DNA of 7,593 nt from an uncultured Sutterella sp. (GTDB lineage: Bacteria > Pseudomonadota > Gammaproteobacteria > Burkholderiales > Burkholderiaceae_F), in NCBI GenBank assembly GCA_900552915.1, contig USBS01000088.1, positions 1 through 7,593 of the forward strand. Reading direction: 5' to 3'. This document shows, one piece after another, positions 1 to 6,216 of this stretch. Made by a program: the position numbers and the translations under genes. Each line of letters opens with the position of its first letter. Positions within the stretch are counted from its first letter, which is position 1. A model generated the notes under the pieces. That model saw only the letters and a program-made list of their open reading frames with translations, had not been told where the DNA came from and made no database searches.

Positions 1-2
1 TA

Positions 3-58
3 ATCCCGCCGAAGGGGATCTTCCGGAACTAAGGACTAGTTACCGGGGGTTCCGGAAG
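3..58. repeat. Nested inverted repeats downstream of the left-end operon
   Basis: A perfect 10-base inverted repeat, CTTCCGGAAC at 20-29 and GTTCCGGAAG at 49-58, encloses 19 bases. A competing hairpin pairs 23-31 (CCGGAACTA) with 37-46 (TAGTTaCCGG, one bulged base). A third small hairpin pairs ATCCC at 3-7 with GGGAT at 15-19; read on the minus strand its loop can close as C(UUCG)G, a very stable tetraloop. It lies just after the TAA of the 195-residue gene on the minus strand, so a transcription end or 3'-end structure is the simplest role. No T-run is visible before the window ends, so an intrinsic terminator cannot be confirmed. Confidence 0.55.
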
Positions 59-63
59 CTAAT

Positions 64-651
64 TTACGCTTTGTCTTCCGTTGCAGCCAACGCTCGGTTG
101 AGACTGTCCAAAACGAGTGTGCGGTGGCGTTGGTCGCTCAGTGTGCCGACGTAGGCTCGAATGAGTTCGGCCGTGTGCCAACGCTTGGCAGACGAAATGC
201 CCAGCATGGCGGCAATTGCCGAGGTAAAAAGCTCATCGCGGCAGTCGGCACCTTCGGGCATGACGGGTGTGATCGTGATGCGGCGCGCTTCCTCTTCAAT
301 CGCAAAAAGCATGGGAAAGAGGATGCCTGCGGGAAGACGTTCGGCGGCTTGCGACGAATACTCCGAAAGTTTTTTCAGGTAATGGTCGATGTTGGTCGGA
401 AGAAAAGAGGCCAACGTGGGCTTGACGGCATCTTCGCGCAGCCGATCGGAAAGCTCTCTTAAAACACCCAGCATCGTGCGGGCAAAGCTTTCGGCAACGG
501 CACGCGGCGGCGTGTCCGGCAGCGACCGGATCAAAAGTTCTCCCTTGCGGGTGTCCGAAAGCAGACACTCAAGAAGCATCTTCTGAGCGTCTGCCGTCGA
601 AAGACTCTGCACGGCGTCTTTGAGCGCGTCGGCGTAGCCGTAATGATCCAT
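64..651 (-). CDS. Hypothetical helical protein, second gene of the left-end operon
   Basis: I do not recognise this 195-residue protein. It has no signal peptide, no clear membrane segment and no obvious catalytic motif. The sequence reads as a soluble, mostly alpha-helical protein with many Ala, Leu, Glu and Arg residues. A short hydrophobic stretch at residues 108-118 looks like a buried helix rather than a transmembrane one. The ATG is preceded at a 5-base spacing by an AAGGG ribosome binding site (657-661 on the plus strand). Only 13 bases separate it from the stop codon of the upstream Lys/Ala-rich protein gene, so the two are almost certainly co-transcribed, and a role linked to that protein is a reasonable inference. 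That the frame is coding is well supported by length, binding site and operon spacing; the function is unknown. Confidence 0.75.
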   Translation of the reverse strand: MDHYGYADALKDAVQSLSTADAQKMLLECLLSDTRKGELLIRSLPDTPPRAVAESFARTMLGVLRELSDRLREDAVKPTLASFLPTNIDHYLKKLSEYSSQAAERLPAGILFPMLFAIEEEARRITITPVMPEGADCRDELFTSAIAAMLGISSAKRWHTAELIRAYVGTLSDQRHRTLVLDSLNRALAATEDKA

Positions 652-664
652 TGCAGCCCTTTTG

Positions 665-1909
665 TTAAGCCTTGTGGCTGCCGCCGGACTTGTTGCGGGA
701 GGCCGGGCGATTGGACACGGGCTGTGCTACGTCGATTGCAGGTTGAGCTTTGCGAACGATCTTTGCAGGCTGCGCAGTCGTTTTGCGAGGACGCCCAGGA
801 GAACGATGCTCGACTGTGCTCGGCGTAATCTGCAAGCTTTGCACGAGACGGCTGGCGAGATCCGTGTCGCCTGCAGCCTGCGGTTTTTTCTCGGAAGCCG
901 CGGCAGCGGGTGCCGCTTTGACCGTTGTTGTCTTGGGTTTGGCGGTCGCAAGACGGGCTTCCGTCTTGATGACCTTCACGGCAATCTTGGATGATTTTGC
1001 CTTGGACTGAGCCTTAGCGCTTGTTTTGGCTGCTGCCTTTGCTGTCGCTTTCTCCGTTGTCTTCACGGCTGCTTTCGACTCTGCCTTGACGTCTGTGACC
1101 TTAGCTTCTGTCTTTTTCTTTGCGCTTGCATGCTCGGCTTTTATTGCCGTTGCAGCTTTCGGAGAAGGAGCAGTCTTTTCCTGAACCTTCTTTACGACAA
1201 CAGAGGCGTCCTTAAACTCATAGCCCATTTCCTCACACCAGGTCTTGAAGGCCTTGGCGTCGGAAACCATGGCGCAGGGAACACCGTCATGAAGCGCTTG
1301 TTCGAATCCCACGGGCTTAACCAATGCCGGCGCCTCTTCCATCAAAACGGCAAGAGCTGTGCCCTGCGGGCTGTCTTTCAAGAGGCAATAGGCGTTGTCG
1401 GTTTTCTCGATGTTGCGCTCGAGCAGTTCCTTGATGGTCGAAACCAGCACTTTGAACTCTTCTCGGCTCATGCGCTGTACCCAACTGCTCAGCGTTGCCT
1501 TTTGCATGAGAAGCAGAGCGCGGTGGCAGCGCAGGGCTTCGCGGCGCGTTTCGGCATAGGTTTCGAAGATGTCGTTGGACTGTTCCGCGTTTAGGTCGTC
1601 CTGAGAAGGTAACCCGTCTTTGGTGAGCTCCATGGCCTTGAGCCCCTGCGCGGAAAGCTCGCGCACTTTTTCATGCAGCACTTCGTACTGTGCAATGTAC
1701 TGAGGGATCATGCGGCTGCGGGCGGCAAAGACGGCAACGTAAACGTCGGGCGCCTTCGTCATGGCCTTGAGAAGCTTCTTGGGGGATTTTTTCCAATCCT
1801 CGCCCACGAGTCCTTCAATGACTTTTTTCAGAGAACGCGGCTTGAAGTCGGCTGCACGCAGCTGCCCGGCAGCATCGACGGAGAAGGAAACGGTTTTTGT
1901 GTCGCTCAC
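665..1909 (-). CDS. Lys/Ala-rich histone-like protein with an AT-hook-like motif, function unknown
   Basis: This 414-residue protein has two distinct parts. Residues 1-240 are predicted helical and charged, without signal peptide or membrane segment, and I do not recognise a family. From about 243 to 345 the sequence is low-complexity, dominated by Lys, Ala, Thr and Ser, like the tails of histone H1-like bacterial proteins (AlgP, PhaF type). A short more ordered patch (350-362) follows, then RSPGRPRKTT at 369-378, whose GRPRK core resembles an AT-hook for minor-groove DNA binding, and a basic C-terminus. The start is GTG at 1909: an in-frame TAG lies six codons upstream and the next Met is residue 50. 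No strong Shine-Dalgarno is visible, only A/G-rich sequence. Binding DNA or RNA as a nucleoid-associated or granule-DNA linking protein is inference from composition. It is the first gene of an operon with the 195-residue protein. Confidence 0.8.
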   Translation of the reverse strand: MSDTKTVSFSVDAAGQLRAADFKPRSLKKVIEGLVGEDWKKSPKKLLKAMTKAPDVYVAVFAARSRMIPQYIAQYEVLHEKVRELSAQGLKAMELTKDGLPSQDDLNAEQSNDIFETYAETRREALRCHRALLLMQKATLSSWVQRMSREEFKVLVSTIKELLERNIEKTDNAYCLLKDSPQGTALAVLMEEAPALVKPVGFEQALHDGVPCAMVSDAKAFKTWCEEMGYEFKDASVVVKKVQEKTAPSPKAATAIKAEHASAKKKTEAKVTDVKAESKAAVKTTEKATAKAAAKTSAKAQSKAKSSKIAVKVIKTEARLATAKPKTTTVKAAPAAAASEKKPQAAGDTDLASRLVQSLQITPSTVEHRSPGRPRKTTAQPAKIVRKAQPAIDVAQPVSNRPASRNKSGGSHKA

Positions 1910-1939
1910 GATGATTTTTCTTTTCTAGTTTTCGAGGGT

Positions 1940-1951
1940 GTAGCTGGCTAC
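1940..1951. promoter_or_regulatory. 12-base dyad GTAGCtgGCTAC in the leader of the histone-like gene
   Basis: A perfect 5+5 palindrome with a 2-base centre lies about 30 bases upstream of the GTG start. A two-base centre is too tight for an RNA hairpin unless pairs open, so a protein-binding site is as likely as a leader structure. It may be chance. Confidence 0.25.
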
Positions 1952-1971
1952 TACGACTTTCGGGGTAACCC

Positions 1972-2001
1972 GTCGGGACATTGTAAAACGAATATCCCGA
2001 C
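1972..2001 (-). promoter_or_regulatory. Candidate promoter (-10) bracketed by an inverted repeat
   Basis: Read on the minus strand, TACAAT at 1985-1980 matches the -10 consensus at five of six positions and would start a transcript near 1973, giving a leader of about 64 bases before the GTG of the histone-like gene. No good -35 hexamer sits at 16-18 bases. The -10 lies in the 16-base gap between GTCGGGA (1972-1978) and TCCCGAC (1995-2001), a perfect 7-base inverted repeat. A dimeric regulator on the repeat would cover the -10, so it could be an operator; that is inference. Confidence 0.35.
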
Positions 2002-2023
2002 CGATAAGGCTTCCGACATGGGC

Positions 2024-2059
2024 AAAATCCCGAAAAGTTCGTTGGCGGAATCTTTTCGG
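2024..2059 (-). terminator. Probable intrinsic terminator of sseA
   Basis: An 8-base inverted repeat, CCGAAAAG (2030-2037) and CTTTTCGG (2052-2059), extends by three more pairs past one bulged base (TTC 2038-2040 with GAA 2048-2050). On the minus strand it begins about 40 bases after the sseA stop and is followed, after GGA, by TTTT (2027-2024). The stem is AT-rich in the middle and the T-run short, so termination may be partial. Confidence 0.45.
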
Positions 2060-2099
2060 AATGAAACTATTGCGGCCTTCCTTTTGCGTTTGTTTGACT

Positions 2100-2954
2100 T
2101 TACGGTTCTTCGCCGGTTTTGATCGGACGGTTGTCGTCGCTCACCCATTCCGACCAGCTGCCGATGTAGACGCCTGCGGCCGGAATGCCGGCCTCCATCA
2201 TCGCGAGATGGTTGCAGCAGGCGGTGACGCCCGAGCCGCAGCTGTTGATGATGTCGGAGTGGGGGACGCCTTTGAAGACCGCTTCAAATTCGGCCTTGAG
2301 CACTTCGGGGCTCTTAAAGAGCTTGTCGGCGGTGAGGTTGTCCGAGCTCGGACGGTTGAGGCTGCCCGGAATGTGGCCTGCCTTCGGATCGTGATTTTCA
2401 ACTTCACCCGTGTAGCGGTTGTGGGCGCGTGCGTCCACCAGCGTGTACTCCCGGCGTGTGAGGTTCTGTTCGACGAAGTCGTCGTCGAAAACGCGTTCCA
2501 GAGGCGTTGTCGCGCGGTAGGTGCCGGCTTCCCATTCGGGTTCTTCGGTTTGCAGCGGAAGCCCTGCAGCCTTCCAGGCCGTCATGCCGCCGTTTAGAAC
2601 GCGAACATTAGCAAAGCCCACCCATCGCAGCGTAAACCACAGACGGCCGGCAAAGTTGCTTTCGCCGTCGTCGTAGACGACCACGGTCGAATCGGGATTG
2701 AGGCCGAGCCGACGCATGTTGACGCAGAAGCGTCCGGAGTCGGGCAGCGGCGTGCGGCCGTTGCTGCCCGAGCATACGCCTGCAACATCGGCCTTTAGAT
2801 CTGCAAAACGGGCGCCCGGAATGTGCCCTTCGCCGTATGCCTTGCGGCCGTGTGCGGCGTCACTGAGATTGAAGCGCACGTCGATCAAAACGAGCTTGGG
2901 GTCGGACAACAATGCCTGAAGTTCGGCGACGTCAATCAATTGGGAGGCGGACAT
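2100..2954 (-). CDS. sseA: 3-mercaptopyruvate sulfurtransferase (tandem rhodanese)
   Basis: A 284-residue two-domain rhodanese, close to the usual length of SseA. The enzyme moves sulfur from 3-mercaptopyruvate to thiols or cyanide in the cytoplasm, part of cysteine catabolism and sulfur transfer. The N-terminal, non-catalytic domain carries the GEGHIPGARF-type motif at 41-50; the C-terminal domain repeats it at 192-199 (AGHIPGSL). The active-site loop CGSGVTAC at 239-246, with catalytic Cys239, has the CG[S/T]GVT form typical of mercaptopyruvate sulfurtransferases rather than the CRKGVT-type loop of thiosulfate rhodaneses. GSWSEW at 265-270 is also characteristic. The ATG has an AGGA ribosome binding site 9 bases upstream (2964-2967). 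The gene lies 36 bases after the stop of the EamA-family transporter, so they probably share a transcript, and a likely terminator follows it. Confidence 0.93.
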   Translation of the reverse strand: MSASQLIDVAELQALLSDPKLVLIDVRFNLSDAAHGRKAYGEGHIPGARFADLKADVAGVCSGSNGRTPLPDSGRFCVNMRRLGLNPDSTVVVYDDGESNFAGRLWFTLRWVGFANVRVLNGGMTAWKAAGLPLQTEEPEWEAGTYRATTPLERVFDDDFVEQNLTRREYTLVDARAHNRYTGEVENHDPKAGHIPGSLNRPSSDNLTADKLFKSPEVLKAEFEAVFKGVPHSDIINSCGSGVTACCNHLAMMEAGIPAAGVYIGSWSEWVSDDNRPIKTGEEP

Positions 2955-2990
2955 GAATTAGTTTCCTATGCAATAAAAGCAACAGCGTGT

Positions 2991-3854
2991 TCACTTTTTT
3001 GGAGCCGGGCGTTTTGTTAGAAAGCTTGCTGCGGCACCCGCAAAAATAATGATAGCGATGCCGACGGCGCTTTGAAGCTCAAGCGGATCACCGAAAATCA
3101 CAACGCCCATGACGACGGCAAAAATAATGGCCGAGAAGGAGAGAATCGAGCTCACAAGGAGGTTCCCGTGGCCGTAGCTCTTCGTAAGCGCAATCTGCGC
3201 AAGCGTTGCCGAGGTGCCCGCCGCGATAATACAGAGCACGCTCTTTGTGGTATAGACGTCGGGTTCGTCGAAAATCGGATGCGTGACGGCGCCGAAGGCG
3301 ATGTTGAAAAGCGTGAAGTAAAACACCACGCGCCAGTCGGGTTCGTTGAGTTTGGTGAGTTCTCGGATCTGCATGTAAGCCACAGCTGACAGAAGGCCGG
3401 AAGTCAGCCCCACCAGTGCCGGGAACATGTCGCCAGCGTGAAACTCCGGTTGCAGCACTTCCACGACGCCCGCAAAGCCCGCAATCGTTGCAAGCACCAG
3501 ACGCCACTCGACGGGACGCTTGTACCAGAATGCCGCACCCACAACGAAGGCGGCAATGAAGAGCGGCGACGTGTAATTGAGCGTCATGCCGGTCGAAAGC
3601 GGCAGGTTGGCAACGGCATAGAGCCACAGGCCGAGTGCAATCGTACCGATGCCGCTTCGCTTGACGTGCGAGAAAAAGCACGGCGTCTTAAGCGAGCGTC
3701 CCGTGGCAAGTGCCCAAATCAAAATCGCCGCACAGCCGAAGACGCCGCGCCAAAGGATCATGGAAAAGGACCCGATTTCGGGCGAAGCCATCTTGACGCT
3801 TGCGGCCATTACGGCAAAAAGAAAGGACGCAATGAGCATCCATACGGACGACAT
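2991..3854 (-). CDS. EamA-family (DMT superfamily) inner-membrane transporter
   Basis: A 287-residue polytopic protein with about ten hydrophobic helices arranged as two EamA repeats (about 1-135 and 145-280), the normal size and layout for drug/metabolite transporters. Family-typical features include the Arg-Gly after the second helix (RGVFG, 36-40), NYTSPLFIA near 93-101 and a basic C-terminus (KRPAPKK). Substrate cannot be read from sequence; relatives export amino acids, nucleotide-related compounds or other metabolites. I chose the ATG at 3854 because AGGAG (3859-3863) precedes it by 4 bases and the first helix then starts directly. An in-frame TTG at 3887 would fall in the likely -10 box. 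The gene is divergent from proC, and sseA follows 36 bases downstream; the pairing could mean a sulfur- or cysteine-related substrate, but that is speculative. Confidence 0.9.
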   Translation of the reverse strand: MSSVWMLIASFLFAVMAASVKMASPEIGSFSMILWRGVFGCAAILIWALATGRSLKTPCFFSHVKRSGIGTIALGLWLYAVANLPLSTGMTLNYTSPLFIAAFVVGAAFWYKRPVEWRLVLATIAGFAGVVEVLQPEFHAGDMFPALVGLTSGLLSAVAYMQIRELTKLNEPDWRVVFYFTLFNIAFGAVTHPIFDEPDVYTTKSVLCIIAAGTSATLAQIALTKSYGHGNLLVSSILSFSAIIFAVVMGVVIFGDPLELQSAVGIAIIIFAGAAASFLTKRPAPKK

Positions 3855-3858
3855 AAAA

Positions 3859-3863
3859 CTCCT
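3859..3863 (-). promoter_or_regulatory. Ribosome binding site fixing the transporter start
   Basis: Minus-strand AGGAG lies 4 bases before the ATG at 3854. It decides for this start over the in-frame TTG 11 codons upstream. Confidence 0.75.
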
Positions 3864-3886
3864 GCAGACGGGTTGTTGACCGAGCA

Positions 3887-3914
3887 ACTATAGCCAAGAG
3901 CCGGACACTTTGAC
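3887..3914 (-). promoter_or_regulatory. Candidate promoter of the EamA transporter-sseA unit
   Basis: On the minus strand TATAGT (3892-3887) matches the -10 consensus at five of six positions. A poor -35, GTCAAA (3914-3909), lies 16 bases upstream. The start would be near 3880, giving a leader of about 25 bases that contains the AGGAG site. Confidence 0.4.
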
Positions 3915-3934
3915 GCGGGCAGCGAAAACTTTTG

Positions 3935-3960
3935 CAGGCACAGGTTTTCTAAAATGCCTG
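3935..3960 (+). promoter_or_regulatory. Candidate proC -10 box inside an inverted repeat
   Basis: TAAAAT at 3950-3955 matches the -10 consensus at five of six positions and would start a transcript near 3962, about 48 bases before the proC ATG. No convincing -35 stands 16-18 bases upstream. The box is overlapped by a 6-base inverted repeat, CAGGCA (3935-3940) and TGCCTG (3955-3960), with a 14-base spacer. It could be a regulator site; six-base arms are short enough to be chance. Confidence 0.3.
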
Positions 3961-4010
3961 TTAGTTCGCGCAGCCCTCAGGCGGCGCACGATTATTCGTA
4001 AGGACAAAGC

Positions 4011-4820
4011 ATGTTGAAGATCGGTTTTCTCGGCGGCGGCAACATGGCCCGCGCCATTGTTGCGGGCTTGGTTGCCAGCGGCATTCCCGGCGACGATGTC
4101 ACCGTGATGGATCGGCACCCGGAAAAGCTCGCAAAGCTCAACGAGCAGTTCGGCGTTAGGATGCAGACGGCGTTGGGCGACTGGGTTTCAGAACTTGACA
4201 TCGTGGTCTTGGCTGTCAAGCCGCAGGGTTTGAGGGACTTCTGCCTCGAGGCCGCTTCGTATATTTCCGCGCAAACGACGGTGCTTTCCATTGCGGCGGC
4301 CGTGCCTGCCGAAGCGATTGTCGGCTGGCTCGGCACAAAACGCCTCGTGCGTGCGATGCCCAATACGCCGGCGATGGTCGGCAAAGGCTTTACCGGGTTG
4401 TTTGCTTCAAACGGAGCCGGCGAAGAGGATTGCCGAAGAGCCGAAGCCGTCGTGCGCACGGTGGGCGCCTTTGAATGGGTCAATCGCGAATCCGACTTGC
4501 ACTTGGTGACGGCCGGACCCGGCTCGGGGCCGGCTTACGTGTTCCTCTTCATGGAGGCGTTGGCCGATGCGCTCGAAGAGGAGGGGCTTGATCCGGACAA
4601 GGCCAAGGCGTTTGCCTTGAGCACCGTCGAAGGAGCGGCGGCGCTGGCTCGCACCAGCGGCGAACCTTTTAGCGTGCTGCGCCAAAACGTCACGAGTAAG
4701 GGCGGTACCACTGCCAAGGCAATCGAAGCGTTTGAAGCGCACGACTTGCGCGGAGCCGTTAAGGCTGCCGTCAAAGCTTGCAAATGCCGCAGCGAAGAAA
4801 TGAGCACGCTTTTTTCGTAG
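4011..4820 (+). CDS. proC: Pyrroline-5-carboxylate reductase
   Basis: This 269-residue enzyme catalyses the last step of proline synthesis, NAD(P)H-dependent reduction of 1-pyrroline-5-carboxylate to L-proline, in the cytoplasm. The N-terminal Rossmann domain opens with GFLGGGNMA (5-13), the dinucleotide-binding loop. LAVKPQ (67-72) and RAMPNTPAMVG (114-124) are the classic ProC motifs. The C-terminal helical dimerisation domain contains GSGPAYVF (171-178) and the family signature around 219-242, including TSKGGTT (228-234). Length is normal for the family. The residue before GSGP is Pro, where many homologues have Ser, a minor variation. The ATG is preceded by TAAGGA (3999-4004) at a 6-base spacing. 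It is the only plus-strand gene, divergent from the transporter and convergent with the nitroreductases, so it is transcribed alone. Confidence 0.97.
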   Translation: MLKIGFLGGGNMARAIVAGLVASGIPGDDVTVMDRHPEKLAKLNEQFGVRMQTALGDWVSELDIVVLAVKPQGLRDFCLEAASYISAQTTVLSIAAAVPAEAIVGWLGTKRLVRAMPNTPAMVGKGFTGLFASNGAGEEDCRRAEAVVRTVGAFEWVNRESDLHLVTAGPGSGPAYVFLFMEALADALEEEGLDPDKAKAFALSTVEGAAALARTSGEPFSVLRQNVTSKGGTTAKAIEAFEAHDLRGAVKAAVKACKCRSEEMSTLFS

Positions 4821-4824
4821 TCGG

Positions 4825-4855
4825 AAAAAACGGAGTCGTTTTCAAATCGGCTCCG
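4825..4855 (-). terminator. Intrinsic terminator of the nitroreductase pair, between convergent genes
   Basis: An 8-base stem pairs 4831-4838 (CGGAGTCG) with 4848-4855 (CGGCTCCG) around a 9-base loop. On the minus strand it is followed directly by six T (4830-4825) and lies 29 bases past the stop of the downstream nitroreductase. One position is C-A on the minus-strand RNA but a G-U wobble on the plus strand. It may also slow transcripts leaving proC, although no T-run follows in that direction. Confidence 0.65.
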
Positions 4856-4883
4856 CTGCAATAGCGCCTGTTCTTGCGCGAAC

Positions 4884-5609
4884 TTAAAACGCGAGATCAA
4901 GCAGTCCCTTCGGTTTGTAGCCGAGCGTCTGCACGCATAGCGGTACCTGCGTTTCGGTGAGTTGCAGTGTGTCGTGCACCTTTTCCGAATCAAACGTAAG
5001 CCGCGCCAGACAGTTGATGTTCAAGGCTGCCGCGGCCATGTAGACCGCCATCACCTTGGCGCCGGTATCGAGAAGCGGAGCGCGCTGCATCACTTCTTCG
5101 GACAAGCGCGTAATGTTCTTGCGGTTGATGTACTGCACGATCTGCATCGCCAGGTCTGTCATGAGCCCTTGCGTTTTAGCCTGGTCGTAGACGTAGACGA
5201 GATGCACGGGCGCTTGCTTCACCATGGGCTGCAGCAGACAGAAATCCTTACGGCAGTCTTTTTCGTGCACGAAGGACAATACGTGGCGCTCGGGCACCCA
5301 CAACCAGACGCCGTTGGCTTTGACGACATAGGTGTCGATTTCCTGCCAGCTGAGCGTCGTGGGCGTCGTGCGGTGATTTTCGTTCTTGCCTTTGCCGTTG
5401 ATGCCGTCGGCCGCCCAGAGAATGCGCACGAGATCCTCGTCGCAAATAGGGGCGTCGGAAAAATCAAGCGACGAACGGCGCCGCATGAAGACGTCTTTGA
5501 TCGGCATGTCCATAGGACCGGGCTCGGGCAGTTCACGCTCGGGCGCCTTGGGGGCTTCGGGCGTTTTGAGCCCCTTGATCATGTCCTTGAGTTCTTCAAT
5601 TCTTTTCAT
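4884..5609 (-). CDS. SagB/ThcOx-like FMN nitroreductase family protein, downstream paralogue
   Basis: A 241-residue nitroreductase-fold protein of the SagB/ThcOx-like group; the family uses FMN for two-electron redox. After an N-terminal helix (1-15) and a Pro/Glu/Ala-rich linker (16-33) comes the FMN-phosphate motif region RRRSSLDF (43-50), then LWAADGING (64-72), a region matching the family's TAPSxxNxQEI pattern (TTPTTLSWQEI, 81-91), the helix DTGAKVMAVYMAAAALNI (181-198), and the terminal LGYKPKG (229-235). The usual motif is RRSxRxF; here the second Arg is Leu48, so phosphate binding may be altered. The start codon overlaps the stop of the upstream paralogue (ATGA, 5609-5606), implying translational coupling; a GGGG lies about 8 bases before the ATG. 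No azoline-forming cyclodehydratase or precursor gene is visible here, so a peptide-modifying role cannot be claimed; substrate unknown. Confidence 0.85.
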   Translation of the reverse strand: MKRIEELKDMIKGLKTPEAPKAPERELPEPGPMDMPIKDVFMRRRSSLDFSDAPICDEDLVRILWAADGINGKGKNENHRTTPTTLSWQEIDTYVVKANGVWLWVPERHVLSFVHEKDCRKDFCLLQPMVKQAPVHLVYVYDQAKTQGLMTDLAMQIVQYINRKNITRLSEEVMQRAPLLDTGAKVMAVYMAAAALNINCLARLTFDSEKVHDTLQLTETQVPLCVQTLGYKPKGLLDLAF

Positions 5610-6181
5610 GCGGCAAACCCCACTGTCACGGCCATTTGCGGTTCATATTCGGCCATGGTTTTTCCCATGGCATCCAACACAGCCTGCGGATCAAACCAGA
5701 CGCGGGGTACGGCGGCAAGCCCCATCGCCGAACAGGCGAGAAGTGCGTTTTGCATCATGGCACCGACGTCGGCCGACTTCATGATTTCGCCTGCGTGTCC
5801 GGGATCGATTTTTTCGAGCTTCTTCTGATTGACGGCAAAAACGAGCGTTACAGGCGCAACGCCGACAAAATCCTGTCCCGCAGTGGTCGCCATGCGTTTG
5901 TCGCCTTCGCTGACAAGTTCAAGTGCGTTGGTTTCGTCGTTGTAAAACCAAACGCCCGCTTTATCAAAGACAAAGCATTCGACTTCACGGCTGTCCATGG
6001 ACGAAGGAACCGTACGCAGACCCTCGGCAGATGTTCTGCCGGCACTTGCCCACAGCAGGGCGGACAGAATCGGCAGATCAATCGCTTGATCCGAAAATTC
6101 GCGGCGGGAGCGACGTCGGCCCAGAACTTGAGAAAAGGGCATGGACATCTCAACGGGTGAAGGCAGCTGAATCGTTTGCAT
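5606..6181 (-). CDS. SagB/ThcOx-like FMN nitroreductase family protein, upstream paralogue
   Basis: A compact 191-residue nitroreductase-fold protein, with the canonical FMN-phosphate motif RRSRREF (residues 23-29), LLWASAGR (42-49), the RTVPSSMDSREVE segment (56-68) that matches the SagB/ThcOx-like group, a loop with SEGDKR (91-96), GQDFVGVAPV (102-111), the helix SADVGAMMQNALLACSAMGL (136-155) and a terminal VTVGFAA. Proteins of this type bind FMN, usually as dimers, and oxidise or reduce varied substrates; the substrate here cannot be told. There is no signal peptide. I take ATG 6181 as the start because GGAG (6188-6191) stands 6 bases before it; an in-frame GTG at 6235 would lie inside a terminator hairpin. 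Its stop overlaps the start of the next nitroreductase gene by four bases, which suggests the two products are made together, perhaps as a heterodimer. Confidence 0.87.
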   Translation of the reverse strand: MQTIQLPSPVEMSMPFSQVLGRRRSRREFSDQAIDLPILSALLWASAGRTSAEGLRTVPSSMDSREVECFVFDKAGVWFYNDETNALELVSEGDKRMATTAGQDFVGVAPVTLVFAVNQKKLEKIDPGHAGEIMKSADVGAMMQNALLACSAMGLAAVPRVWFDPQAVLDAMGKTMAEYEPQMAVTVGFAA

Positions 6182-6187
6182 GTTTGA

Positions 6188-6191
6188 CTCC
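6188..6191 (-). promoter_or_regulatory. Ribosome binding site fixing the upstream nitroreductase start
   Basis: Minus-strand GGAG lies 6 bases before the ATG at 6181. This supports the 191-residue protein over an 18-residue N-terminal extension from GTG 6235. Confidence 0.75.
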
Positions 6192-6216
6192 GAATGGGTT
6201 CCGTGCGTCTGCGTCC

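Noticed and set aside
920..1180. DNA tandem repeat in the Lys/Ala-rich coding region
   Set aside because: The repetition is of amino-acid composition with varied codons; no fixed repeat unit is evident at the DNA level.
1673..2122. A 149-codon plus-strand open frame covering the start of the histone-like gene and the following gap
   Set aside because: Mostly antisense to a supported gene, no recognisable domain, and it runs through the candidate terminator and promoter of the minus strand.
1951..2148. A 65-codon minus-strand open frame in the gap after sseA
   Set aside because: It overlaps the sseA 3' end in another frame, the translation is basic and unpatterned, and it contains the likely terminator hairpin and -10 box.
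3855..3887. In-frame TTG start for the transporter at 3887
   Set aside because: The TTG overlaps the likely -10 box, lacks a binding site and adds 11 unhelpful residues; AGGAG supports ATG 3854.
4962..5828. A 288-codon open frame on the plus strand, antisense to both nitroreductases
   Set aside because: Its translation is rich in His, Arg, Phe and Val without any family pattern, it runs through the junction of two well-supported genes, and it has no sensible binding site or neighbour context. It is a product of codon bias on the opposite strand.
4884..6181. A ribosomal peptide modification cluster, suggested by the SagB/ThcOx-like genes
   Set aside because: No YcaO-type cyclodehydratase, precursor peptide, leader peptidase or dedicated exporter is visible nearby; flanking genes are housekeeping or unrelated.
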